From Allomyces macrogynus ATCC 38327 (lineage: Eukaryota > Blastocladiomycota > Blastocladiomycetes > Blastocladiales > Blastocladiaceae), in contig GG745368.1 of assembly GCA_000151295.1 (NCBI GenBank), positions 255,728 to 275,867 of the forward strand: a stretch of DNA of 20,140 nucleotides, written 5' to 3'. The notes under the pieces are model-generated. The model saw only the letters and a program-made list of their open reading frames with translations, did not search any database and was not told the origin of the DNA. Shown here in pieces: positions 8,472 to 18,545 of this stretch (positions are counted from its first letter, which is position 1; every line of letters begins with the position of its first letter). Made by a program: the position numbers and the translations under genes.

Positions 8472-9745
8472 TTACACGTCGACCACATCGATGCTCACGC
8501 CCGTGGCTCCCGCCTGCATCTCGCGCAACTTGCCCCCGACCTTGTCCACCCAGTACACCGCATGGACCGGGTCCTCAAACTGCACTGCAACGCGCATGTT
8601 GTGGGAAAGCGATGTGAGGTGATGCGACATGATCGACTTGCTGGCAAAGTCAGGCCTGGCGCTGTCGTCTGCGCACGATGAGCGACGTCAGTTTGGTCAT
8701 GCCCGCAGATTCAGGAAGAACGTCATCGCGTCTCACACTCCCCACAAGTACACAAGTACGAGTGATTTCATTGCCTGTGTTATCGAAAGAGCAATCCACT
8801 TCCAAATATCATGAGTCGGTATCTGGATGCGGGCCAAACGCGAAGAAAACCCACGGGAAGAACGCGAGACTGCCGCAGCACCAGCAGGATGAGTAGCTCG
8901 CGCACCCGTGGTGCCCTCAAGAACCAAGGCTTTGAGCCCCGGACAGGATGACAACAAGAGTCCTGTGTTGGCACACCGTACCGCATGTCAAGGCGGAGTG
9001 TGCGCTAAACGGGTGCAATTGGGGAGAAAGGGAGCATGGGACAACACAGGTTGAGTGTTTGATGGGCAGGGAGCAAAACGGATGCGAGCCACGGTCCATC
9101 CTGGTCCGCGAGTGTCAGCGTCAAAATACGTTTCTTGACGTGCAAGGAGCAGTGCATTGTCGTGACCGCCCAAAGTTGAATGGCCATGGGCACGGCGGAG
9201 AACGTTAATGAGTTGATTTAGAGTGCACAAAACAGGCCACAGCTCGACTTTTTCATCGGTGGCGACAAAAGACAGCTCAGTGACGTATGAAGCTTTCACA
9301 TGTAGAGTCCGGGCTGGCAATGGCCCCAGAATTGCCGGCACCGCCGTCACATAGTCGTCAAGTAGGACTTCAACTGAGCACCAAGCGACGAGCAAATTCT
9401 GCATCACGTTCTCCATTATAGCTGGGCGTGCCAGTGGTACTGGTTCCATGATCGCATTACGACTACTTCTAGCCAAGAAGACGCGGAAGCGCTGGCGCAA
9501 GTATCCATTGAAAAAGCGGTGTCGATTATGGCCATTGCAAATGTCGCAAGAAGTTGGCGCAAAGCGGCAGCTCGAAAACTACGGCAAGTCCATGAGATTT
9601 GGAGCAACTGCTGCTGCAATCCCAAAATTGGATGACCCCGTTGGGTCTGATGACGAGCCGGAACGCGCGAAGAAATGACCAAGAGAGCAACAATCTTCGA
9701 AGCGTTCGGACGGGAGATGTTGCAGACAGGCAGCACGGCGCGAGG
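8472..9745 (-). pseudogene. F-box/LRR-like family pseudogene 1 (internal deletion, frameshifts)
   Basis: A decayed relative of the copy at 10862-13422. On the minus strand it begins near 9745 with RRAACLQHLPSERFE (F-box start), then LQISWTCRSFRAAALRQLL and AMAIID (9650-9540). Next come the mid-region SVEVLLDDY, LGPLPARTLHVKASYVTELSF and ELWPVLCTLNQLINVL (about 9380-9200), then LSSCPGLKALVLEGTTGA and SSRLARIQIPTHD (8957-8800), and MTKLTSL (~8690). At about 8601-8625 the sequence jumps from SIMSHHL straight to the family C-terminus (NMRVAVQFEDPVHAVYWVDK, then GVSIDVVDV) and ends in TAA at 8472-8474. About 1 kb present in the longer copy is missing at this point. The segments lie in different frames, so no intact protein is possible. 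If ever functional it would have been a substrate adaptor of an SCF ubiquitin ligase; that is inferred from the F-box alone. Confidence 0.75.
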
Positions 9746-9949
9746 GTGGCCGAATGGGAATCGATGCGGCGGACCCTGCTGGTGAGCTCCACATGGTTGC
9801 AGCGAAACGTTTCGAAACGTCGAGCAGTGACCAAACTGTCGTCAGTCGATTCGAGTGCTGGTCCGAGGACGTTTCGGTCGGTGTTCCGCGTCTGCAGCAA
9901 TTGCGGCGAGCCCGGTTGAGGTGTGTCGTGCCGTGGTTGGGGATTGTCG

Positions 9950-10466
9950 AAGCGGCGCCGACGCCGTGCACCCCCACGTTCGCCAGCGCATCAATCCGGA
10001 CCTCTTTGGGTACTTCCGACGCGGGCATGACTGTCTGACAAACGTCATTCCACGCCGCGCTGTTGGTTGCAGCGTACTCGAATGCCACACACTCGGCTGC
10101 TTCAAGCGAATGAGAGTGACCGCAACAAGTTGCCAAGCTGTCGACGACCAAAGAGGCCTATCAGCCATACGTTGTGGCGCTGAACGTCGAACAGTCCACA
10201 TGCGCGCGTCAAATCCGTGCCTGCCGCCAGAGTCATCATGTCGAGCTTCAAAGACAGCTGCGCCATTCGGGCGAGCGCAACACCAGGGAGGATCGGGCGT
10301 GGCACAAACTTGTGAGCGTGTCGCCCAAACGAGAAAGATAGGTAAAGTTTGGAAGATCCAGGGGCCAGCGCGTCTGGCAGAGCCTGCAAGTCGAGAAGAT
10401 CAGAGCTGTAGGGCTGATGAGGGCCGTGTGCGAGGCCAGGTCATGGCTACAGTCAACATAAGACAA
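9950..10466 (-). pseudogene. F-box/LRR-like family fragment 2 (C-terminal half only)
   Basis: Minus-strand sequence matches the C-terminal third of the copy at 10862-13422. DLPNFTYLSRLGDTLTSL (~10360-10300) corresponds to HLPNLNYLALTGGMVTTL, and ALARMAQLSLKLDMM and GTDLTRACGLFDVQRHN (10290-10180) to ALARVARLSLRTRQI and ATDLTRARGLFDIRCRA. FEYAATNSAAWNDVCQTVM and VPKEVRIDALANVGVHGV (10080-9960) match the copy at 17023-18545. The pieces lie in two frames. The F-box, the middle region and the final WVDK/GVSI tail are all missing. It sits directly in front of the F-box start of pseudogene 1, and a continuous minus-strand frame (9579-10151) runs from this C-terminal piece into that N-terminal piece by chance. 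Confidence 0.7.
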
Positions 10467-10861
10467 GCACGGGTCTGTTCTTGTCTGGGGAAATGCACGA
10501 GACCGAGTCTCTGCTTGACCAAGGGCTGACCGAGGAAAATATGGGAAAGTGTCGTCAAGAAATTGTTGACGATGCTGGAGCCGGTCTTAATGACAATTCA
10601 AAACCAAATAATCATCTTCGGGGGTCCTATGAATAACAAAACAAAGCAACGACGGCGGTATCGGTTCCTCATAGTTCAAACGACTTGGAGATGCCGTCTG
10701 TCAGCAACAACAGAGATATGGAAAGAGTGGAAAGAGGTCAACCCGTCCCCGCAGATGAAAACCATAAAACATACGACGTTGAATGACCAAGCGGCGAGAA
10801 AGGGCAAGCAGAAATGTGACACTGCGATGCGGCACGACCAGTAACGGTAGGTGCATGGCAA
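10467..10861. other. Intergenic; no gene recognised
   Basis: More A-rich than its surroundings, with A-rich stretches around 10600-10850. A 93-codon plus-strand frame at 10563-10844 has no domain and poor coding character. No repeat shared with the 3.7-4.6 kb elements was seen. It separates fragment 2 from the stop codon of the longest F-box-family copy. Confidence 0.4.
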
Positions 10862-13422
10862 TCACAACCGCAAGCCGACCACGCCGACGCTCACACCGTT
10901 AAAGCCCACCTGCATCGCGCGCAAATCGTCCTCGACCTTCTCCACCCAACCCGCCGCGTGGATCGGGTTTTCAAACTGCACAGCGACGTGTACGTGGTGC
11001 GGCAGGCGACGCGTGGCCCGTCAGCCAGAAGACAACCGCCAACACCCGGTCCATGTCCACGCCGTGCATCCCTACGTTTGCCCGGCACATCAATTCTGGA
11101 CCGGATTTCGGGCACGTCGGCCGCCGGCCATGACCGTGCGGGCACACAACGTCCCCATGCCGCGCTGTTGATTGGCGTGTACTCGAGCCGTAACGTATTC
11201 ATGCCCTGCGAGCGAATCAGCTTGACGCGCGGCGTCCCGCTCATCAGCTCACGGTCAGACTGCTCAATCGGCAGCAGCGCGCGGCACCGAATGTCGAACA
11301 ACCCGCGAGCCCGAGTCAAATCGGTCGCGACCGCCCACGTTATTTGGCGAGTTCGTAGAGAAAGCCGCGCGACGCGTGCAAGTGCGCCGCCAGACATGAT
11401 CGGGCGCAGAGTTGTGACCATGCCACCCGTGAGTGCAAGGTAGTTCAAATTCGGGAGATGGGCGGGTTGCGCGACAAATAACTTCCATGAGGAAATGGAC
11501 ATGGTCAGCTCGTGAAGCACCGGGTGCGAGAGGCCCGACAGCTCCACACACGAAGCACGGCAGTGAAGTTGGCCGAGGCGCGGCATCTGCGTCGCCCATA
11601 ATGTCGGGTCCGAGAGTATCCACGCGTCGACCTCGCTCGTCGGAGTATCAGGAGTAAAGCAAAGGCGATCAATTGACGGCAGTGCAGGCAGGACCAGCTT
11701 CCGCGCGGCCCAGATCGGGTGCGGGGACGTGAAATTGATTTCGGCGACGGCGAGGCGCGAGAGCGTCAACTGTTCGAGCACGAGGAAGAACAGCGGCGAG
11801 CTCTTGACTGTGACGAGCGACGAGAATGGAGCGTCGAGCGTCGCAATTTGTTCTTGAACACGACCAAATGCCGCCGTCACTGGGTCAAACGAATTGTTGC
11901 CCAAGAAAACATTGCGGGGCGGCAAATCCGACTCGATCACGTCGCCCTCAAACACTTGCAAGGACGGGAGCTGCGCGAGAACCACGAGATGGTGGACCAT
12001 GATCGACTTGCCCTGATAACGCACAGCCGCGTCATCCGCACGCATGACAAGCGACGTCAGTTTGGTCATGGCCGCAGGGTCGGGTAACGGGCTTTCGTGC
12101 CGCAGACTCCCCAGAATCACGAGCGACTTGACGGCCGCTGCTGTAGTGGGCGTGATCCACTCGCGTAAGCAATGGCTCGTCACTTGGACTTGGGTCAAAC
12201 GCGAATCAAACCCCTGGCCGGACAATCTCGCGACTACAGGGTCGACAGGTTCGGCCGTCTGCGGACCAGAGCTGGTGCCCTCTTCGGCAACCAAGACTTC
12301 GAGCCACGGGAAGGACGACAGCAAAAGGTTTGGGTTATGAACACGACACCCGGCAGCCAGACGAAGCACGCGCAAGACGGGTGCACTCGGGAGAACAGCA
12401 GCAATGAGCCGAGCAGTCATGGAACGGCGCAAAACGAGCGTTTGAAGAATCGGAAATGAAACGGACGCAATCCATGCCGCGTCCTGGCTGTCAAGCGTCA
12501 GCTTCAAGGTTCGGTCCTTGACGACATTGAGCAGCGAGTTGGTGTGGCCAGCGGGCAGAGAGAAATGGCAATAGACACGGCGCAGGCTCGGGAGCACGTC
12601 GGCGATGCGATCCATGGTGCAGGTGGTCGGCCAAAGGGAGGCGTCGAGCCCGGGCGCATGAACCCTGACAAACTGGAGCGCAGTAATATACGCCGCCGGG
12701 ACGCGCAGAGTCCGGTCCACCAGCGGCCCAGGAGCCGCAGGCGCCGCAACGGTACCAGGAGGTACGATTTCAATCGAGCACCATGGCAACTGCTGCCTCC
12801 CTGAACCCATGGCCGCTTCGAACGCGGCGTGGCTCTGCTTGGCCAAGCAGATTCGGACATTTACGCGAGCAGCAGGCTCACTGCCATCCGAGCTGGTGGA
12901 GAGATCGCCGTCAATTATGGCAAACGCATTTGACGCGAGAAGTCGGCGCAATACGGCAGCGCGGGCGCTGCGGCACGTCCACGAGAGCTGTAGCACAGTC
13001 CACGGCCGATCTGGTGCCGTCACCAGAGGTCGCGTCAGATGAGGCCGCAGCCGGACACGCCGAGATTGAAAAATATTTTGCTGCGGCGGCTGCAGTAGAG
13101 GCACCGGAGCATCGATGCCCTGCAGTTGGGCAAACGGATCAAAGAGATGGTGTGGATGTGGATTCAGTGTAGGCACGAGCGGCGGCGGAGCATTCATGCC
13201 CAGCGCTTGGGCGAGTGGATTGAGACCTTGCGGCGGCGCCGCATGCCCCTGCAACTGGTGGAGCGCAAAAAGATTTCTCGGTTCACCAAACGGAAATTGT
13301 GTCAGCCGGGTCGAGGGGTGAGCTTGAACCGCGGGCAGCGGATCCACCAAGTCGGTCACAATCGTCTCGATGAGCTCAAGTGGAAGATTTTGGAGGCAAG
13401 CTGCGCGGCGTGGGCTCCGCAT
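10862..13422 (-). CDS. F-box/leucine-rich-like protein, near full length, C-terminus frameshifted
   Basis: Probable substrate adaptor of an SCF ubiquitin ligase, inferred only from the F-box-like start and leucine-rich body. From the ATG at 13422, residues 9-25 (CLQNLPLELIETIVTDL) are F-box helix 1. A ~120-residue Pro/Gln/His-rich insert follows, containing two related units (LFALHQLQG and LFDPFAQLQG). The remainder of the F-box resumes at 146-158 (LSWTCRSARAAVL). A long region with irregular leucine-rich patterns follows (PSLQVFEGD, LPSIDRLCF, LPNLNYLALTGG). The frame is open for about 756 codons to TGG at 11155-11157. Paralogue comparison shows that the true tail continues in other frames: CARTVMAGG, then ADVPEIRSRIDV, then RANVGMHGVDMDRVLAVV, then HHVHVAVQFENPIHAAGWVEK and GFNGVSVGVVGLRL, ending in TGA at 10862-10864. 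About four slips lie within ~150 bases. The uncorrected frame runs to 10891 with an Arg-rich nonsense tail. It may be a functional gene with local errors or a recent pseudogene. Confidence 0.7.
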
Positions 13423-14432
13423 GATCGATGGTCGCGCGTATCGTCGGTAGGTGCTGGTCAGGTCAAGACTCGTCGAGGTCCTGACGCGTCGAAGTCAGTG
13501 CGGCACGTTTGCAGCTGTGTTGGTCAGCAGGCGCAGAGTTGGCTTTCCACTCTTGTCGCGACTGCAACGAGTGGGGATTGCGGTCAGTGTCGTTCCTTGT
13601 CGCGGTCGGCCGGGTCGACGTGGTGGTGGCGGTCGAAGTTGTCGTCGAGTGACATGGAAATGAAGCGCGAGCGAAACTGCGTGTTGGCTGCCAGCCTTTC
13701 CACGCAACCTCGTCGCGACCGCAACGTCCTCGATTCATGATCTCACGTGCAAGAGTTTACACCAGAAGCATGCCAGCAAGACTGCCATGGCAGCCCAAGC
13801 CATGTATCGGTAGCACCGTGCATGCTGGGTCCAATAAATGATCCGAGCTCAATCCATCGAGCCGTCAGCATGAGATTCCAAATGCCGAAACAGCGCTGGA
13901 CATGCGCGCAAGTTCAAAAGCATCAGCGCAGCAATCAGCCATTGAGGATCTTGGAAATTGTGGCAGAAAACTATCCGTGGCTTGAGCGGCTGCTCTATGG
14001 ACGCGGCAAGTATCAGCGGACGATGAACGGCGGCAGGTGCAAGGTCTTCCGATGTCCGCTGGACTGATGCTTTTCATGCGCGGGAAATCAATGTCGCTTC
14101 AAATGGTGAATCAAGCTCTGCAGTGTGCCTCGAACCAAAGCAGAGGCCCTTCACGCCAATGAAGTTGCGCTTCGACCAGGAGTGTCTTTGCCACGCTGGA
14201 TGCACGTCGTCAGACCCTCGTTGCTCGGCTCGAATCCAGTCACTGGCCCTGATTGTGCCAATATCCAATGCGACCCCACGCCTCTTGGTGGCAGAATGAT
14301 AACCTAGAACGATTTATGCAAACCAAGGCCATGAACAACAAGCGATCAAGAAAGAACGCATTTGCAAGGGTGAAAGCGATCCAGGCTCAAGGCCATGTGC
14401 AACAAAACAGAAAACCAGCAGAGAATTGGCTC
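13423..14432. other. Intergenic upstream of the F-box gene
   Basis: This should hold the promoter of the minus-strand F-box gene (start at 13422) and the 3' flank of the minus-strand M36 relic (end at 14433). No clear TATA element was found before 13422. Open frames at 13451-13740 on both strands are mutually overlapping and Arg/Ser-rich, without domains. One plus-strand frame (13747-14067) is listed separately as doubtful. Confidence 0.4.
13747..14067 (+). CDS. Hypothetical protein fragment (doubtful)
   Basis: I do not recognise this frame. Only its final third looks protein-like: LRILEIVAENYPWLERLLYG, then GRCKVFRCPLD before a TGA at 14065-14067. The preceding ~60 residues are low in coding character, and the GTG at 13747 is not a plausible eukaryotic start. 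It may be a terminal exon remnant or chance. It has no visible similarity to the F-box family or the M36 relic that flank it on the other strand. Confidence 0.2.
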   Translation: MQEFTPEACQQDCHGSPSHVSVAPCMLGPINDPSSIHRAVSMRFQMPKQRWTCAQVQKHQRSNQPLRILEIVAENYPWLERLLYGRGKYQRTMNGGRCKVFRCPLD

Positions 14433-16513
14433 CTACGCGCACTGCGCCGGAACTGTGAACGAACCCACATACACGCCGGCAACGCCGTGGTGCCCAGCCC
14501 GCGCTTAGCGAACCCGCGCCAAATCGAGCAGTAGTCGACCCCGCCCGTGAGCACAAAGGCGGAGGTCAAGATTGCGTCCCGCACCATGACGAAATTCGGA
14601 TTGCATTCTTGATACTTGAGCCCGTCCATGATCAGCTGCAGCCGCAGCGCGTTGCCGTCCGCCAAATTGGCCATTTCAATCGGCCCGCACCCATGCATGT
14701 CGACGAGATTCCAGTAGACGTCCCAGAGCATCGACGCCCACACCTCGCCAATCTTGTGCACCTGCTGGTACTGCTCCGTGCCCAGGAGAGAGTAGACGCT
14801 CGGGTTCATTTGCATGTCGGACGTGTGCGGATCAGTGCGCAGACCCGACGGCGTCCCCGCAACGTACGGCGCAAACGGCGTGGCCGTGGTGCGCGTGACG
14901 TTTTGCTTGCCGAGCACGTTGACGGCGAGCGCAAACATGTCGACCAGCCCTCGCCCATGCCCACGGCCTCCTGCGTTGCCAGGCAATTGGGGTTGGCGGG
15001 CCCGCCCGTGAGCTGGTTCGAGACGCCGTAGAAAAAGCTCGCGGTGCGGGATCACGAGGCCAAAGTCGCTGTCGCGGTTTGGCGTCGTAAGCGTGAACAC
15101 GCCCATGATTGCCGTCGGACGTTGGCCATCGATTGGCATAATGAACACGGCGTTGTTTCGATTATCGGCATCTTGAGCCAGGGCGTCGATCGCATAATTA
15201 CCAACCCTCCTTTGCCATAACTGTCCACCTGAAAGTTGCCTGAGGCCTAGTCGCGGAGGGGGGCGATTTGTGCGCAATGTTCATCAAGTAGAACAGTTCA
15301 ACGGCCGACCCTGCCGTGTAGTTGTTGGGATTAGCCGTCGCAATGACGGGCGCGAACTTGGTGAAGTCCAAGTTGGCACCGCCGTCTGTCGGCACATCCG
15401 TGGCGGCATCGTCCATGTTTAGCCTCGATTTCACGTTGTTTCCTTGCGTCGTCGTGTATTTTTTGGCCGTGTCGTCGTGCCGGCCATTCGGCGACGCACT
15501 GGCCAAAATGACCGCCGCCGAGTCCACAATGACGACGGGTCCCTGGTCGGGGCTCTGCTGGCCGACGGGAATGACGGGGTACCGCGCCGCCGACGCCTAG
15601 TCATTGACAGCCTCGACCTCGCCCGTCTGCACGTTCACGCGGCCGTCGTGCCAGTGCATCGGCTGCTTGAACTGCAACAAGTAGGCGAGCTTCAAGTTGT
15701 TGCCATTTTGCACGTACGCTTAAGACACGGGCATGGGCAGCTCGGCAATCTCGAAAGTGATCTCGAATATGGGCGAAGCGTGCCAATCCGACGCCGCGCC
15801 GCCCGTGATCGTGGGCGTGGGCACCGTCACATTGACCGTTGTTGGCCTCGGCGCGCCGACAAACGACGCCAGCGCCTTGAACGCGTCAGCGGGTGACTTG
15901 CCCGTGGTCGAGCCCGCGTCCAAGAGCGCGGCCAGGTCGGGTTGCGATGGGCGCGCGCCGCGGTAGAAGCTCACACCAAACGCAATGATCTGGCCGTTCC
16001 TATACTGTTGGCGCGAGGCAGGAGCGCCAGTTTTCCGGGTGGAGAAGCTCGAGAACACGATCCGACATGGCCTCGTTACGTACTTGATGTTGATGTTCAC
16101 GTCGGCATTGGCAACTTCAAGTCTATTGACCAGCTGCCGCGTGTAGACGGCCGTCACGCCCGACGACGTCGTGGCAAAGTTCTTGATCACAAACTCGGCC
16201 TCAGGGAACCCGAGCGTCTCTGTCAGGTATGTCGTGGCCACCGCGCGCGCGGCTTCTTGCAAGTCAGCGGCTGGTTGCTGCGCAGGCACGGCCATGACCG
16301 TGGCCATGGGTGCACTGGTACCGTTGACGTTCATGCCAAACGGCGGCAAAATTGTAAACGACTTGACGGCAGGCGTCGGCGCCTTGATCTTGCGCCCATT
16401 TACGTCAGACGGCACGGCGTGCGTCGGCAGGATCGCGGGCACCGCATGAGCGTGGCGAGGAGGAGTGCGACAAGCAGTGGGCGCGGGTGCCTGCCAGTCG
16501 GCGGCGTGACCAT
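14433..16513 (-). pseudogene. Fungalysin (M36 extracellular metallopeptidase) pseudogene
   Basis: Decayed copy of a secreted zinc metalloprotease with a propeptide. The ATG at 16513 starts a signal-peptide-like segment (RPLLVALLLATL), after which the frame slips. The FTP propeptide region follows (YLTETLGFPEAEFVIKNF, TAVYTRQLVNRLEVANADVN), then PRPTTVNVT and AYVQNGNNLKLAYLLQF, MHWHDGRVNVQTGEVEAVND. The catalytic part shows [70 protein letters not shown] (third zinc-ligand region), [14 protein letters not shown], and CNPNFVMVRDAILTSAFVLTGG, and the tail IWRGFAKRGLG leads to TAG at 14433-14435. In-frame stops lie at 15720-15722 (TAA, before AYVQNG) and 15597-15599 (TAG, where the family normally has Trp). 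Frame slips occur near 16470, 15230, 15040, 14950 and 14480. The HExxH region is disrupted: HREL is followed by Phe/Tyr, with no second His. The family is strongly expanded in several chytrid-like fungi. Confidence 0.88.
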
Positions 16514-16576
16514 GATGGGTGCAGAATCCGTCGAGCAGTGTCAATGGCGATGCGTGGGCGTGCGCGGCGATGCGTG

Positions 16577-16587
16577 CAATTTATAGA
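16577..16587 (-). promoter_or_regulatory. TATA box of the M36 pseudogene
   Basis: On the minus strand the sequence CTATAAATTG lies about 65 bases upstream of the ATG at 16513. It is the only TATAAA-type element near the start. It supports the choice of the 16513 ATG, which also begins a signal-peptide-like segment. Regulation cannot be judged further. Confidence 0.5.
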
Positions 16588-17022
16588 TCGCCATACATCC
16601 CGCCATCGCGCCGACCGACCATGTGGGTGTTATCGCCGTCTGGAACAAGCGTGGACTGTGCTTAGGACCCAGCAGCTGTCTTGATCGGCCCGTGGTTCCT
16701 GGGTAATCCCGTTCTTCTACACTTCAGTCCAGATATACTTTGAGCGAGCGATCGAGCGAGCTAGATGAAGCCCGTTCGTTTCCGTCCTGGCTCGAGTAAG
16801 ATCTATGACGGCCGTGTTTGATGCAACAAGCTCAGACGAGAACAGCCTGTGCGCGATAGCAACGCCGCACTTGATAACCGCACGAGCCTAACAACAGATA
16901 GATAGAAATGAAGAAAGAAAGCATTTTTGCCCCGTCACAACAGATGCAAATTGTGAAGCAGCGGCATGACATTCAAGGCGACGAGAAGGCATGTGCAGGT
17001 GCAACCCAACGGCGCACATAAA
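16588..17022. other. Intergenic; no gene, short GAGC simple repeat
   Basis: Upstream region of the M36 relic and 3' flank of the next minus-strand pseudogene. It contains a short GAGC-based simple repeat at 16742-16761 centred on CGATCG, and a purine-rich stretch around 16895-16925 (GATAGATAGAAATG followed by AAGAAAGAAAG). No open frame of interest. Confidence 0.45.
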
Positions 17023-18545
17023 TCATATGTCTACACCGACTACCCCGACGCTCACTCCATTGGTCCCCACCCGCATCGCTTGCAGCCTGCTGCCGTCCCT
17101 CTCAACCCAGTTCTCCACCTGGAACATGTCCTCAAACTGCACCGTGATACGCACGTGGTGCGGGAGCGGGCTGTGCCCAGCTGGCCACTGCACGACGGCC
17201 GCGATCTGGTCCATAGCCACGCCGTGCATCCCCGCATTCGCCAACACGTCAATCCGAACCGATTTAGGCACATCTACTGGGACCATTACTGTCTGGCACA
17301 TGACGTTCCACGCCACACGGTAGGTCACCATGTACTCGAGCTGCAACACTGTCTCCTTCTGGCGAGCGGACAAGAAGAATCTTCGACGAGTTGGCGGGTC
17401 GCACATGACCAACATGCACGCCCGTCAGCGGCAGCTTGTGGCACCGGATGGCAATCAGGCCGCGTGCGCGTGTCAAGTCGGTCATGGCCACACACGTCAT
17501 CTTGTCGAGCAGCAAAATGATCCACGATACGCGCGCAAGACCACCGCCAGGCAAAAGCGGGCGCAAATTCGAAAGCGTGTCGCCCGAAAGAGAGAGGCAG
17601 GCCACGCTCGGAAGATCAACAGGCTGGGCAACAAAATAGTCCCACGCGACAATGGGCATGGCCAACTCGCGCAGGACCGAGTGAGCAAGGCCTGGCAGCT
17701 GGACACTTGATGAGCTGCAGTTGAGCTGCTCGAGGCAGGCCATGGAATCAAGGCGCAGGATGCCAAGGGATGGGAGCGTAGGCAGGACCACGTGCAGAAG
17801 CGTCAGGGGCTCAATCACAACAAAGAACAGCTGAGCTCTTGACCGTCACAAGCGCAGCGAAAGGAGTGTCTAGCGCGAGAATTGCCTTATTGGATGCGAC
17901 TCAGTTCCGCCATCTCGGCATCGCCGGTAGCGTTGCCAACAGGATGCATGTGCTGCAGCACGTCCGGCTCCGACTCGCTCACATCACCCTCGAACGTCTG
18001 CAAGGACGGGAGCTGCGCGAGGGCGACAAGGTAATGGACCGTGATCGACTTGCCGGCCCAGCTCAAGCGCGAACCGCGACTGCCATTGTCACGCAGGACC
18101 AACGACGTCAGGTTGACGATGGCCGCAAGGTCAGGAAGAGGAGAATCACGCCCAATACTCCCCACGATTGTGAGCGATGTCATGGTCGATGTGGTCGAGG
18201 GACGGGTCCACTTGTACCATTCATGAGGAGGCATCTGAACACTCGTCGGACGCGAGCAGAATCTCAGTGAAATGCTCGCGGCCGGCCAAGGGATTGCCAG
18301 AATCAGCAGTCTGCACAAAAGATCTGGCTGTCCCCTCGACAATCAGTACTTTAAGCCACAGAAGCGACGATAGCAACAGACTCGGGTTGTTGACTTGGGA
18401 CCATGAAGCAAGGCAGAGAGTGTGCAACACCGGCGTGTTGGGGAGAATGGCAGCACGCGGCCCAGGAGCGAAAACGACACTGTACGACTGAGAGGACACG
18501 GGACGGCGCAGGTCAAGCGTTTGAAGAACCGAAAAAGCAATTGTT
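17023..18545 (-). pseudogene. F-box/LRR-like family pseudogene 4 (N-terminus missing)
   Basis: A relative of the copy at 10862-13422. On the minus strand, similarity starts abruptly near 18545 with FSVLQTLDLRRPV (matching FPILQTLVLRRSM). It continues through NNPSLLLSSLLWLKVLIVEG, then after a slip near 18230 with MTSLTIVGSIGRDSPLPD, GKSITVHYLVALAQLPSLQ and TFEGDVSESE. Then come a TAA at 17887-17889 with a further slip, ALDTPFAALVTVKSS, a deletion after EPLTL, LPTLPSLGILRL, GLARVSW and MTDLTRARGLIAIRCHKLPL. After another slip near 17400 the tail reads LEYMVTYRVAWNVMCQTVM, MHGVAMDQIAAVVQW and GTNGVSVGVVGVDI, ending in TGA at 17023-17025. The F-box and the first ~330 residues are absent. Its intact last 130 codons define the family C-terminus and expose the slips in the other copies. 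Confidence 0.8.

Noticed and set aside
9579..10151. Single 190-codon minus-strand frame joining an F-box-family C-terminus to an F-box start
   Set aside because: Similarity shows two separate gene pieces in reversed order. The open frame between them has no family similarity and is probably chance.
14226..14240. GGCTCGAATCC resembling a tRNA B box
   Set aside because: No A box at the right distance upstream and no cloverleaf can be folded from the flanks.
14609..15031. Plus-strand 140-codon frame rich in Arg, His and Val
   Set aside because: Antisense shadow of the M36 pseudogene; no domain.
15597..15722. Reassigned stop codons (TAA/TAG read as sense) in the M36 gene
   Set aside because: The same gene has frame slips and a broken zinc motif, and other genes here use TAA and TGA as normal stops. 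Pseudogenisation is simpler.
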